From Myxococcales bacterium (GTDB lineage Bacteria; Myxococcota_A; Polyangia; Haliangiales; Haliangiaceae), in NCBI GenBank assembly GCA_016717005.1, contig JADJUF010000046.1, positions 1 through 64,000 on the forward strand: 64,000 nt of DNA, read 5' to 3'. Of the stretch, positions 50,619 through 59,417 are shown piece by piece. The notes under the pieces were generated by a model. That model searched no databases and had not been told where the DNA came from. It saw only the letters and a program-made list of their open reading frames with translations. How positions within the stretch are numbered: position 1 is the first letter of the stretch; every line of letters begins with the position of its first letter. A program made the translations under genes and the position numbers.

Positions 50619-52565
50619 TCAGCGCAGCACGACCGGCGGCGTGTCGCCGTCGACCACGCCGTCGTCGTCGGCGTCGAGCACGTACTCGACCACGCCCGGC
50701 AGCGGCGTCAGCGTGGTGCCCGGGTTGTGGCTGCCGGGCGGCAGCGGCGGCAGGAACTGGTTGGACGTGAACTCGCCGGTGGTGTTGACGAGCACCACGG
50801 CCAGCCGCAGCCGCGCGCCCCGCGGCACCGCGCCGCCGGGGTACAGCGCCACCCACGGCACGAACGCCTCGAGCCCCTGCCCGGTCGCCGGCGCCATCGG
50901 CGTCGCGCGGGTGCGGACCGCCCCGAAGTTGATCGCGGCGCGCAGCCAGCCCAGGCTCTGGGGCTGGCCCAGCGGCGGGCGCAGCGCGCGGGCCCCGGCG
51001 TCGTCGCGGAAGTCCTCGACGTGCGGATCGCCGCCGCCGACCGACACGACCGCGAGGTCGGCGCCGAACGCGACCGCCGGCGCCGACACCCGCGACGCCG
51101 CCAGCACCCGGTCGACCGCGCCGATGACGTCGGTGACGCTGCCGGCCGGGCTGCTGAAGCCGGTGCCGGCGCCGGGGTCGACGTCGATCCAGACCTCGAC
51201 GGTGTTGACGTCCCACGCGAACAGGCCCTCGACGCCGAGGTAGAGCCCGTCGGCGGTGGCGTCGAGCCACAGCGCGTCGAGCTGGTTCTGGCCGGCGCCG
51301 AACTCGCTGGCCACCTGCTGCACGACCGCGCGGTGGCGCAGGTCGCCGAGCTCGCCGTCGGGGATCGGCTCGCGGCCCGGCACGATCATCGCGCCGCGAT
51401 CGAGCTGGGCCCGGGCGATCGCGTAGATCCAGCGATGATCGATCACCGCGCCGTCGACCAGCGCCGCGCCGGGGCCGTCGGCGAAGACCGGGACCCGGGC
51501 GTTGGTGTGGGCGCCCCAGCGCCAGCGCACCGTCGGATAGGTGCCGGCCGGCGCCGGCGCCACGACCTCGAGGCCGCCGCACTCGTGATCGGCCGTGACG
51601 AGCACCGTGGTGTTGCCGCGGGCCCGGGCCCAGGCCGCGACCGCGGCGACGGTGTCGTCGAACGCCAGCGTCTCCTGGACCGAGTCGATCAGATCCTCGG
51701 CGTGGCCGCCGTGATCGATCCGCCCGCCCTCGATCATGACGAAGAAGCCGTGGGGATCGCGATCGAGCGTGGTCAGCGCGGCCCGCGCCATGTCGAGCAA
51801 CATCGGCTCGGTGGTGTCGGGGCGGCGGGCCGCGACGTAGGTCATCAGATCGGGCGTGAACACGCCGAACAGCCGCGGCACCCCGGCCGCGACCGCGGCC
51901 GAGAGCTCGGCGGCGGTGCCGACCCGGGTGTAGCCGGCCAGGTCGAGGTCGTCGTAGAGCCCGTCGTCGGCCCGCACCGAGCCGGGCCCCTGGGGCGCGA
52001 AGTACAGCGAGCCGCCGCCGAGCATCACGTCGGGGTGGGTCACCCGCACCAGCTGATCGGCGATGTCGACGAGCTGGCCGCGCGAGCCGACGTGGGCGGC
52101 GAACCCGGCCGGCGTGGCGTGGGGCAGCGTGGTCGTGGTCACCAGCCCGGTCGACCAGCCGCGGGCGTGGGCGCGCTCGACCAGGGTCTCGACCGCGACG
52201 CCGTGGCGATCGACGCCGATCGCGCCGTTGTAGGTGTAGACCCCGGTCGCCATCACGGTCGCGGCGGCGGCCGAGTCGGTGATGCCCGACGGGCTGCCGG
52301 TCCGGACCTGGCCGCGGTGCGGCAGCCCCTGCATCGCCAGGCGCCCGGTGGCGCCGTGGCGGTACAGCGACGCGGTGTCCAGCTGCCCGACGCCCATGCC
52401 GTCGCCGATGAGCAGGATCACCGCGGGCGCGGCCCCGACCCGAGCGTCGAGGCCGGCGTCGCTGGGCGCGTCGATCACGGCGTCGACGCCGGCGTCGGGC
52501 TCGGCCCGCCGCTGATCGCCGCACGCGATCGCCGCGAGCACGATCACGACCGCGGCTCGACGCAT
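50619..52565 (-). CDS. secreted alkaline phosphatase with C-terminal extension
   Basis: A 648-residue protein. Signal RRAAVVIVLAAIACGDQ (lipoprotein type) and an Asp-rich linker. Alkaline phosphatase core: AVILLIGDGMGVGQLD (metal Asp), SGITDSAAAATVMATGVYTY (nucleophile Ser in DSAAAAT), GFFVMIEGGRIDHGGHAEDL (Glu, Asp, His ligands), TVLVTADHECGGLEVV (Asp-His) and WRWGAHTNARVPVFADGPGA (last His). From about residue 430 a beta-rich domain of about 200 residues follows, ending DADDDGVVDGDTPPVV, a Ca-binding-like Asp cluster. The ATG is six bases after GATACT. All active-site residues are visible. Confidence 0.92.
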   Translation of the reverse strand: MRRAAVVIVLAAIACGDQRRAEPDAGVDAVIDAPSDAGLDARVGAAPAVILLIGDGMGVGQLDTASLYRHGATGRLAMQGLPHRGQVRTGSPSGITDSAAAATVMATGVYTYNGAIGVDRHGVAVETLVERAHARGWSTGLVTTTTLPHATPAGFAAHVGSRGQLVDIADQLVRVTHPDVMLGGGSLYFAPQGPGSVRADDGLYDDLDLAGYTRVGTAAELSAAVAAGVPRLFGVFTPDLMTYVAARRPDTTEPMLLDMARAALTTLDRDPHGFFVMIEGGRIDHGGHAEDLIDSVQETLAFDDTVAAVAAWARARGNTTVLVTADHECGGLEVVAPAPAGTYPTVRWRWGAHTNARVPVFADGPGAALVDGAVIDHRWIYAIARAQLDRGAMIVPGREPIPDGELGDLRHRAVVQQVASEFGAGQNQLDALWLDATADGLYLGVEGLFAWDVNTVEVWIDVDPGAGTGFSSPAGSVTDVIGAVDRVLAASRVSAPAVAFGADLAVVSVGGGDPHVEDFRDDAGARALRPPLGQPQSLGWLRAAINFGAVRTRATPMAPATGQGLEAFVPWVALYPGGAVPRGARLRLAVVLVNTTGEFTSNQFLPPLPPGSHNPGTTLTPLPGVVEYVLDADDDGVVDGDTPPVVLR

Positions 52566-52571
52566 CGGAAC

Positions 52572-52577
52572 AGTATC
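52572..52577 (-). promoter_or_regulatory. -10 hexamer GATACT, leaderless start
   Basis: GATACT (52,577-52,572) lies six bases before the ATG at 52,565. Confidence 0.35.
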
Positions 52578-52597
52578 GCGCTGGCCGCGCGCGGGCG

Positions 52598-54034
52598 CTA
52601 CGGCGAACAGGCCGGCATCAACGTCGCGCAGCTCGGGCGCGTGGCGCCGGTCACCACCGCCTCCGCCCACGCCAGGCCGTGCTCGATCTTGCGCTCGAGC
52701 ACGGTGTCGTGGGTCGCGAACGTGTCGGTGCAGACGTCGGGGACGACGCCGTCAGCCTCCAGCTTGGCGATGTCGCACGCGGCCTCGCTGGCGGCCGGCA
52801 TGACCTGATCGGCCAGCCCCTGGATCACCAGCACCGCGGCGCCGGCGGGATCGGCGGTGACGACGTTGGCGCCCAGCCAGGCGTGGAACGATCGGGCCGG
52901 CTCGACGCACCCGGCGGCGCCGTCGATGCAGGCGAGCATCGCGACGCGGAAGTCGCCGTCGATGAGATCGCGCAGGTGCGGCTGCTGGACGTCGAGCGCG
53001 CCGCCCAGCGGCACGGTGCACAGCGCCTCGATCTCGCCGACGAGGTCGGCGCGCTCGGCGGCCGGGAACGTCTCGGCGGCCCGGTCCGGACCGAGCCGGT
53101 TCGCGAACCAGCCGTAGTGGCGCAGCACCGCGACCGTCGGCGCCGACAGCCCGGCCAGGCTGGTCAGCAGATCGGGGTTGCGCAGCACCCGCTCGTACCC
53201 GAACGAGCCGACCCGGATCGGCCACTCGGGGGCGATCGCGACGACCGCGCGCAGCGTGCGCGCGCCGGTCAACTCGCGCTCGAGGCCCTGGGCCGACAGC
53301 ACGACGCCGCCGCCCTGGCTGTAGCCCAGCGCGATCGTCGGGGCGCCGGTGACGTCGGGGCCCAGGAGCCGCGCCAGCGCGCGCGCGCCGTCGAACAGCT
53401 GCGCGGCGCCCTCGCGGTTGTCGAGGTACGCGTGGACGCCGTCGTTGCCGAGCCCGGCGAAGTCGGGCGCGATGACGGCGTAGCCGAGCCCGGCGAGCGG
53501 CAACGCCTGGTTGGCGTGCGGCAACGGCTCGCGCGCCGGCGCGCACGCGTCGGCGAGGCCCGAGGTCGAGCGCGCGACCAGCGCGATCGGCACCGGCAGC
53601 GCCCGCGGCACCGTCGGCAGGTACGCGGTGGCGGTGGTGATCGCCGCGGTGCCGTCGGCCCGGACCGTGCGGTAGGCCAGCTTGACGACGCGCGCGCCCG
53701 AGGTCGCGACGATCGTGGCGCCGGCCGCGTCGGCGGCGGCCTGCAGCGCCGCGGCGTCGAGGGTCGTGCCCGCCGCGCACCGGACCACCGCGCCGCGCTC
53801 GGCGGGCACCAGCGGGGGCAGCCCAGCCGGCGTCACGAACACCGCGGCCTCGTCGTCATCGCAGCCGGGCAGCGCGACCGCGTAGCCGGCGTCGACGGCG
53901 GGCGCCGCGTCGACGGCGGGCGCGGCGTCGAGCGCCACGGCCGCGTCCGCCCCTGGCGCGACGTCGTCGGCCGCCGGCGTGCCGCCGCAGCCGGCGGTGG
54001 CGATCGTCGCGGCGATGAGGAGCCTGCCTCGCAT
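52598..54034 (-). CDS. secreted lipase/esterase-like alpha/beta hydrolase lipoprotein
   Basis: A 478-residue protein: lipoprotein signal LLIAATIATAGCGG, repeats AAPAVDAAPAVDAG, then an alpha/beta hydrolase of the secretory (LIP/CalA-like) lipase type. Visible: YAVIAPDFAGLG, nucleophile elbow ALGYSQGGGVVLSAQG (GxSxG), AVVAIAPEWPIRV, a lid-like helical part, LVIQGLADQVMPAASEAAC (acid) and CTDTFATHDTVLERKIEHGL (His). The ATG at 54,034 is preferred over 54,046 because a full promoter places its -10 seven bases upstream; the 54,046 ATG lies within the -10. The hexanucleotide field is just upstream. Confidence 0.8.
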   Translation of the reverse strand: MRGRLLIAATIATAGCGGTPAADDVAPGADAAVALDAAPAVDAAPAVDAGYAVALPGCDDDEAAVFVTPAGLPPLVPAERGAVVRCAAGTTLDAAALQAAADAAGATIVATSGARVVKLAYRTVRADGTAAITTATAYLPTVPRALPVPIALVARSTSGLADACAPAREPLPHANQALPLAGLGYAVIAPDFAGLGNDGVHAYLDNREGAAQLFDGARALARLLGPDVTGAPTIALGYSQGGGVVLSAQGLERELTGARTLRAVVAIAPEWPIRVGSFGYERVLRNPDLLTSLAGLSAPTVAVLRHYGWFANRLGPDRAAETFPAAERADLVGEIEALCTVPLGGALDVQQPHLRDLIDGDFRVAMLACIDGAAGCVEPARSFHAWLGANVVTADPAGAAVLVIQGLADQVMPAASEAACDIAKLEADGVVPDVCTDTFATHDTVLERKIEHGLAWAEAVVTGATRPSCATLMPACSP

Positions 54035-54041
54035 GCCCCGG

Positions 54042-54070
54042 GGCATACGATATTTGCCATTGCCATGCAA
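54042..54070 (-). promoter_or_regulatory. promoter TTGCAT-N17-TATGCC, leaderless start
   Basis: TTGCAT (54,070-54,065), 17 bases, TATGCC (54,047-54,042), seven bases to the ATG at 54,034. The surroundings are AT-rich for this genome. Confidence 0.45.
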
Positions 54071-54123
54071 ATAGATTCGAGCGCGCGGTCCCCGGACGAC
54101 CGTCGCGGCACGCCGACGCTCGA

Positions 54124-54362
54124 GGCCCCGACGCCCCGACTCGGACTCGGTTCCGACTCGGTTCCGACTCGGTTCCGACTCGGTTCCGACCCGGTTCCGA
54201 CTCCGGTTTTCCGGTTCCGCCTCCGGTTCCGGTTCCGGTTCCGGTTCCGGTTCCGGTTCCGGTCCCGACTCCGGTTCCGGTTCCGGTTCCGGTTCCGGTT
54301 CCGGTTCCGACTCCGGTTCCGGTTCCGACTCCGACTCCGACGCCGACGCCGACGCCGACGCC
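54124..54362. repeat. imperfect hexanucleotide field (CGGTTC/CGACTC)n
   Basis: About 240 bases of CGGTTC, CGACTC and later CCGACG steps between the PEGA gene's stop and the lipase gene's promoter. Same GGWWCC-like family as 46,232-46,489. Its inner part turns into (GACGCC)n. No gene is present. Confidence 0.9.
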
Positions 54363-54411
54363 GGAGTCCCCCCTGCACCTGCCTGGGTTCGGCGACCAAC
54401 CCTCTCGAATT

Positions 54412-55170
54412 TCAGATGTCGATCTTGTCGCCCGGGCCGTGGCTGCTGCCGCCGCTGCTGCCGCCGCTGCTGCCGCCCGAGCGCTTGACCAGCTTGATGT
54501 TGACCGAGGCGTCGCTGGTGTACGTCAACTTCTTGTCGTAGCTGCGATAGCCGGCGGCCTTGGCCACGACCCGCACCGTCTTCTTGCCGTTCTTGAGCTG
54601 GATCCCGATCGAGCCGCCGGTGACGAACGCGCCGTCCACGGTGATCGTCGCGTCCGCCGGTGTGACCGAGAAGGTCAGCGTCGCGGTCACGATCGCCGGC
54701 TGGGCGCTCCCCGATCCGCTTCCGACGGCGGAGCCCGCGCCGGAGCCCGCGGCGACGTCCGAGCCCGCGCCCGCGGCGACGCCCGAGCCCGAGCCCGAGC
54801 CCGCGGCGACGTCCGAGCCCGCGCCTGAGCCCGCGGCGACGTCCGCGCCCGAGCCCGCGGCGACGTCCGAGCCCGAGCCTGAGCCCGCGGCGACGTCCGC
54901 GCCCGCGCCCGCGGCGACGTCCGCGCCCGAGCCCGAGCCCGCGGCGCCGTCGGAACCCGCGGCCGGGCCGGCGGTGCCCGCGGCGACATCGGGGGTCGGC
55001 GCCGAGTCCGAGCCCGAGCCGGTCGTCGACGGGTCGGCGACGGCCTCGTCCTTCGCGGTGCCGAGGCCGAAGTACAGGCCCGAGAACGTGCCGGCGGCGA
55101 CGCCGATCGACACGAGCACGGGCACGATCTTGGGGGTGCCGCCGCGGCGGGGTTGCATCGGTTGGCTCAT
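54412..55170 (-). CDS. single-pass membrane protein with Gly-Ser-Ala repeats and PEGA domain
   Basis: A 252-residue protein: short basic cytoplasmic head, membrane helix IVPVLVSIGVAAGTFSGLYF, then about 100 residues of repeats of the type SGSDVAAGSGADVAAG, and a C-terminal PEGA domain (TLTFSVTPADATITVDGAFV, GIQLKNGKKTVRVVAKAAGY). The tail GGSSGGSSGGSSHGPGDKID is low complexity. The repeat DNA (GCCCGCGGCGACGTCCGA-type units) is prone to slippage. GAGGAA lies just before the ATG, so unlike the upstream gene it uses a ribosome site; it is the second gene after the TPR/PEGA gene. Confidence 0.75.
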   Translation of the reverse strand: MSQPMQPRRGGTPKIVPVLVSIGVAAGTFSGLYFGLGTAKDEAVADPSTTGSGSDSAPTPDVAAGTAGPAAGSDGAAGSGSGADVAAGAGADVAAGSGSGSDVAAGSGADVAAGSGAGSDVAAGSGSGSGVAAGAGSDVAAGSGAGSAVGSGSGSAQPAIVTATLTFSVTPADATITVDGAFVTGGSIGIQLKNGKKTVRVVAKAAGYRSYDKKLTYTSDASVNIKLVKRSGGSSGGSSGGSSHGPGDKIDI

Positions 55171-55185
55171 GGATTCCTCGTTGGG

Positions 55186-56313
55186 CTACAGATCACCAGC
55201 GACGACCAGACCGCCGCCACCCGCTTGGACCCACGGGGCCAGGCGAACCTTGGGCGCGATCGCGTACTCGTCGAACGTCTCGCGGCGCTGGCGGGCGCGC
55301 TCGCCGTGGACGCGCGCCTTGGGTCGGTACACCTTCACGTAATAGAACGAGAGCACGCCGGCGGCGACGATCGTGCCGGCGATCAGCCCGTCGGTCACCA
55401 GCGCGAGCCGGCGCCCCGACACCCGCGCGTCCTCGCGATCCTGCGCAGTGCCGTCGGTGCTGGTGAAGTCGCCGTGGCGGCCGATCGCCATGATCCCGGC
55501 GGCGGTGGCGCCGCCGAGCAGCCCGACCGTGAGCGCGCCGCCGATGTACAGCGGCACCTTGCTCGGCGCGGGCGGCACGATGATCTCGGGCTTGGGCGGC
55601 GGCGGCGGCCGCGGTGGCTCGACGATGATCTCGATCGAGTTCAGCTCGAACGTGCGCTCGGACTCGCTGCCGGTCTCGACCGTCAGCGCCTGCTCGAGCG
55701 GCTGGTAGCCGTCGGCGGTGAACGACAGCGTGTAGTCGCCGGCCGGCAGGAACAGCGGATCGGCCAGCGGGCTCACGCCGATCTCGGTGCCGGACAGCGC
55801 GACGTGGGTGCCGTCCGGCACGATCACCAGCGAGACCACGCCGACGTTGAGCTTGGCGGCCTCGAGCCGACGCTCGGCGTCGGCCTTGAGCGCCGGATCG
55901 GGCTCCGCGACCTGGGTCAAGAACCGGCGGTAGTCGCGCGCGGCCTCGGCGGTGCGCCCGAGCTTGTCCAGGGCGATGGCGATCGGGAACAGGATCTGCG
56001 GGTTTGGCACCAGCTCGAACGCCTTCTGGTACGCGGCCAGCGCGCGCTCGTACTGGGCCTGGGCGTCCGCGGCCTTCTTGCGCCGCGTGAAGTAGTCGCC
56101 CTTCTTCAAGAACGCGTCGCCGCCGTCGAGCAGCTTGCGGGCCGCGGCCTTGGCCTCGGCCGGATCCATCGCTGGCGCCTCGTCGGGCTCGACCACGTCA
56201 GGATCGGCGTCGGGCCCGGCGTCCGGCGCCGGCTCGTCCGCGAGCGCCAGCGACGCCGCCGCGCAGATCATGACCATGACGATGCCCCCGAGGCGCATCC
56301 GGGTAGCTCCCAT
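55186..56313 (-). CDS. TPR/PEGA envelope protein
   Basis: A 375-residue protein: signal peptide GGIVMVMICAAASLALA, Asp/Pro-rich linker, TPR part (YERALAAYQKAFELVPNPQI, LFPIAIALDKLGRTAEAARD), PEGA domain (VVSLVIVPDGTHVALSGTEI, LPAGDYTLSFTADGYQPLEQ), Pro-rich linker, then two membrane helices (LYIGGALTVGLLGGATAAGI, LVTDGLIAGTIVAAGVLSFY). Same plan as the gene at 18,051. It starts an operon with the PEGA repeat protein; promoter TAGACT six bases before the ATG. Confidence 0.8.
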   Translation of the reverse strand: MGATRMRLGGIVMVMICAAASLALADEPAPDAGPDADPDVVEPDEAPAMDPAEAKAAARKLLDGGDAFLKKGDYFTRRKKAADAQAQYERALAAYQKAFELVPNPQILFPIAIALDKLGRTAEAARDYRRFLTQVAEPDPALKADAERRLEAAKLNVGVVSLVIVPDGTHVALSGTEIGVSPLADPLFLPAGDYTLSFTADGYQPLEQALTVETGSESERTFELNSIEIIVEPPRPPPPPKPEIIVPPAPSKVPLYIGGALTVGLLGGATAAGIMAIGRHGDFTSTDGTAQDREDARVSGRRLALVTDGLIAGTIVAAGVLSFYYVKVYRPKARVHGERARQRRETFDEYAIAPKVRLAPWVQAGGGGLVVAGDL

Positions 56314-56319
56314 GGTGAC

Positions 56320-56348
56320 AGTCTACACCGTCGGCGCGGCCCGGTCAG
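56320..56348 (-). promoter_or_regulatory. promoter CTGACC-N17-TAGACT, leaderless start
   Basis: CTGACC (56,348-56,343), 17 bases, TAGACT (56,325-56,320), six bases to the ATG at 56,313. It lies at the end of recO, whose stop is at 56,345. Confidence 0.45.
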
Positions 56349-57142
56349 CCCCGGCGCAGCCCGCCGTGGACCTGGGTGACGTACGCGAGGGTCGCCAGCG
56401 GGTGCCCGACCAGGTGGAGCACGATCGACAGCATCGCGTCGCGCCCGCGCACCCGCACGTCGGGGGCGGCGTCGACCGCGCGCGCGTCGATCAACGGCAC
56501 GTCCGCGAGCTGCTGCAGGTACGCCCGGGCCTCGTCGTCGAGCGGGCGCACGCCCAGCCCGGTCGAGCGAGCCGCGCACGCGCCGCACACGACGCCACCC
56601 CGCGCCGGATCGAACACCGCGCCGGCGCCGAGCTCGTGGGCCTCGCACGCGGCGCAGTGATCGAGCACCACCGCCGAGCCCAGCTGCGCGCACAGCGTCA
56701 GCTCGAACGCGCGCAGCAGCGACGGCGACGGGCCGGCCCCCAGCGCCCGCCACAGCTCGACCACCAGATCGAGCAGCGCCGGCTCGACGGCCTCGGGCGG
56801 CGCCAGCTCGCGCACCAGCTCGAGGGCGTAGCTCGCGTGCCCGAGCATGATCGGATCGCTGGCGAGCGCGCGGTGATCCTCGACCAGCTCGGTGCCCTCG
56901 AGGCTCCACAGCTCCGCGCCGCGCCGCCGCCGCCCGAGCGTGGCCGCGAGCACCGTCAGCATCTCGAGCCCAGCGGCGAACCGGCGCTTCGAGCGTCGGG
57001 CGCCGCGCGCGACCGCGCCCACCCGGCCGTGGCTGCGCGTGAACAGCGTGACGATCACGTCGGACTCGCCGACGGCGGTGCGCCCGAGCACGAGCGCGTC
57101 GGTGGTGAACGCGACCTCGGCGCCCCCGTCGGTCACGGGCAC
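56345..57142 (-). CDS. recO: DNA repair protein RecO
   Basis: A 265-residue RecO. OB-fold start FTTDALVLGRTAVGESDVIV, TLFTRSHGRVGAVARGARRS, KRRFAAGLEMLTVLAATLGR; helical C-terminal half; zinc site CAACEAHELGAGAVFD with a second CxxC in VVCGACAARS. Length and order fit the family, which loads RecA with RecR. The start is the GTG at 57,140-57,142, inside a 16-bp repeat whose units each contain GTGACCGAC, so alternative starts exist upstream. It follows the RodZ-like gene on the same strand. Confidence 0.9.
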   Translation of the reverse strand: MPVTDGGAEVAFTTDALVLGRTAVGESDVIVTLFTRSHGRVGAVARGARRSKRRFAAGLEMLTVLAATLGRRRRGAELWSLEGTELVEDHRALASDPIMLGHASYALELVRELAPPEAVEPALLDLVVELWRALGAGPSPSLLRAFELTLCAQLGSAVVLDHCAACEAHELGAGAVFDPARGGVVCGACAARSTGLGVRPLDDEARAYLQQLADVPLIDARAVDAAPDVRVRGRDAMLSIVLHLVGHPLATLAYVTQVHGGLRRG

Positions 57143-57190
57143 ACGTCGGTCACGGGCACACGTCGGTCACGGGCGCACGTCGGTCACAGG
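57127..57190. repeat. 16-bp tandem repeat at the recO start
   Basis: About four units of GTCGGTCACGGGCACAC (one unit diverged) between the RodZ-like stop and recO. On the coding strand each unit carries GTGACCGAC. The unit length is not a multiple of three, so each copy offers the same start in a different frame. Confidence 0.85.
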
Positions 57191-57203
57191 CGGCCGCGCC
57201 GGC

Positions 57204-58478
57204 TCACCCGAGCTCGACCGAGGTCGGCGTCGGCGCGCGGGTGATCCCCTCGCCGGTCGAGCTCGGGCGCCGCATCAGGTACGACAGCGTCAGCGTGGCC
57301 ACGATCAGCAGGATGATCACCGCGAGCGTCAGGCCGCCCTGGCGGCTCCCGCGCTCCTGGTCGAGCAGCGCCGGCGGCAGGAAGCTGCGCCAGCCGCCGT
57401 CGCGGGCCCGCGCGCGCTCCTCGCGGGCCTGCTCGGCCTCCTCGGGGTGATCGTCGTCGATCGTCAGGGTCGGGGCGGCCAGCGGACGGCTCAGCCGCGG
57501 CGGCACGATCCGCACTGACGACGACGCCCGCGGCGTCGGCTCGGTCACGACCGCCGCGAAGGCCACGGCCGCGGCCGCAGGCGTCGGGTCCACCACCTCG
57601 CTCGCCTCGCTCGCCTCGGCGACGGTCGGCGCAGTCGCCCCGAGCGTCGACACGCTCGCGACGGGCGGCACCGGCGACGGCTCGTCGAACAGCGCCTCGG
57701 CTTCGGCCCGCAGCTCCTCCGGCACGACCGCCGCGGCCATCTCGACGCTCTTGCGCACGAACCGACCGCGGGCGTCGCGCTCGCGCGCGCCGGTGACGGG
57801 GCCCGTGACGGTAGCCGCGCGGCGCGTCGTGCGCCGGGCGGGCGGTGCAGCGGCGATCTCGACGCTCGCCGCGGCCTCGACCACCGGCACGGCCTCGACG
57901 ACCGGCGCGGCCGCGACGCTCGCCGCGGCCGCGACGACCTGCGCGGGCTGCTCGGCGGTGCTCAGGATGCGCGGGACCGAGGTCACCGGGGCCGCGGTCA
58001 TCGGCCGGGCCGCCGACGACATCGGCGCGAGCGACGCCATCGAGTCGAGCAGCGCCTGGGCCTGCGGCGACGCCACCGGCGCGGCCTCGAAGCCACAGCC
58101 GCTGTAGCGCGCCAGGGCCTCGTCGACCGACAGGCCGACGCAGCGGGCGTAGCCGCGCAGGAAGCCCCGCACGAAGACGTCGGCCGGCAGCTCGTGCCAG
58201 CGCGCTTCCTCGAGACTGTCGAGGGTGCGCAGCGGGATCCGGGTCACGCGGGCCACCTGCTCGCGGGCGAAACCGCGGGCCTCGCGGCCCTGCACCAGCC
58301 ACCGGGACAGCGCGCTGCGGGCGCTGGCGGTCTCGTCGGTGACGACGCCGTCAGAGGGCATGCGTCGGCCCGAAACCCGGGCCGCACGCTCCACCGCCGA
58401 GACCAGCGCGCCGCTCTTGCCGGGCGGGGTCGTCGGGGTCGTCGTCGGACTTGGGCCTCGAGGCGTGGCGCGGGTCAC
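57204..58478 (-). CDS. rodZ: RodZ-like membrane protein with N-terminal HTH
   Basis: A 424-residue protein from the GTG at 58,478 (GTGA overlap with the Tgl/PilF gene). An N-terminal Cro/C1-type HTH resembles RodZ: ALSRWLVQGREARGFAREQV, ARVTRIPLRTLDSLEEARW, HELPADVFVRGFLRGYARCV and GLSVDEALARY. A long Ala/Pro/Val-rich cytoplasmic linker follows, then a C-terminal membrane helix LTLAVIILLIVATLTLSYLM with a short outer tail. It lacks the usual periplasmic beta domain. The PilF-RodZ order is conserved in many Proteobacteria. It should link MreB-type cell-shape control or act as a membrane-tethered HTH. Confidence 0.8.
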   Translation of the reverse strand: MTRATPRGPSPTTTPTTPPGKSGALVSAVERAARVSGRRMPSDGVVTDETASARSALSRWLVQGREARGFAREQVARVTRIPLRTLDSLEEARWHELPADVFVRGFLRGYARCVGLSVDEALARYSGCGFEAAPVASPQAQALLDSMASLAPMSSAARPMTAAPVTSVPRILSTAEQPAQVVAAAASVAAAPVVEAVPVVEAAASVEIAAAPPARRTTRRAATVTGPVTGARERDARGRFVRKSVEMAAAVVPEELRAEAEALFDEPSPVPPVASVSTLGATAPTVAEASEASEVVDPTPAAAAVAFAAVVTEPTPRASSSVRIVPPRLSRPLAAPTLTIDDDHPEEAEQAREERARARDGGWRSFLPPALLDQERGSRQGGLTLAVIILLIVATLTLSYLMRRPSSTGEGITRAPTPTSVELG

Positions 58479-59316
58479 TCGGCGCCTCCTACGGTGAATG
58501 AAGCGGTGCGGCACTGGGCGGCGATACAGCTCGCCGGCGCGCGCGACAGGCACAGGGCCTGGGCCGCGCGCGCGTCGTCGAGGAGACCTTGTTCCAGTCG
58601 CGCCTTCATGAGGTAAAGAGCAGCTTCCTGCGGCGAGTGGCAGTCCGGTTGGTCGCTAACTTCCTGAAACTGCTCGGCGGCTTTTTCCCATTCTTCGCGG
58701 GCAAAGTAAACACGTCCGAGCCGATAAGTTGCCACGCACATCCCGGGCTGAAACTGCACCGCCTGGCGCAGCTCCTGAAGGCCGAAACCAGGTCGTTCTT
58801 GGCGAAGTGGGCCCAGCCCAGGTGGGCCCGCGTGAGCCCCGGGCTGACGAGCCGCGCCGGGTTGGACAGGGCCTGGTCGAACGCCTCCAGCGCCCGATCG
58901 GTGTCGCCGAGCAACAGCGCCGCGGTGCCGGCGTTGGACCAGGCCTCACCGAACTCCGGCGCGAGCGCGACCGCCTTGCGGAAGTCGGCCTCGGCCAGGC
59001 CCAGCTCGTCCTCGACCTCCTTGCGCAGCGCCTCGGCGTCGATGCCGGTCAGGCATCCCTCGACCTCGACCAGGCTCTGGGCCGCGATCGCCCGCAGGTG
59101 ATGGACCAGGCCGCGGAGGTTGTAGGCCTCCTCGTTGGTGTTGAGGTACGCGATGGCCTTGTTGGCCTCGGCCTCGGCCGCCTCGAGCTGGTTCTTCAGC
59201 AGGAAGTCCCGGGCGAGCGCCAGCCGTGTCTCGCTCTTGGCGGGATTGCCCTCGGTCCGCGGACACGCGGTGGCAAACACGCTGGCCAGAAGTACAAAAC
59301 TAAGCAGTTTTGACAT
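58475..59316 (-). CDS. TPR lipoprotein Tgl/PilF-like, one frameshift
   Basis: The start is the ATG at 59,316: MSKLLSFVLLASVFATACPR, a lipoprotein signal. TPR repeats follow: ARDFLLKNQLEAAEAEANKA, NEEAYNLRGLVHHLRAIAAQ, ADFRKAVALAPEFGEAWSNA, GTAALLLGDTDRALEAFDQA, THLGWAHFAKND-like, then after one missing base near 58,775 the frame continues QFQPGMCVATYRLGRVYFAR, EEWEKAAEQFQEVSD and YLMKARLEQG. This is the plan of PilF/PilW, called Tgl in Myxococcus, the outer-membrane pilotin for the type IV pilus secretin. Coupling to the RodZ-like gene supports it. The 3' half is less GC-rich than its neighbours. Confidence 0.8.
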
Positions 59317-59404
59317 GTTACGAGACTCGCGAGGGTGAGCTTGCCGACGGCGACGCGACTTTGTCAACCGTCTGGGGCGATCCCGCCTTTCCCGCCCGTC
59401 GTGA

Positions 59405-59410
59405 TATTGA
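59405..59410 (+). promoter_or_regulatory. -10-like TATTGA before the hydrolase gene
   Basis: TATTGA is seven bases before the ATG at 59,418. On the opposite strand a TTGACA (59,367-59,362) could serve the divergent Tgl gene, with a poor CAAGCT 18 bp on. Confidence 0.3.
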
Positions 59411-59417
59411 GGCGGGC

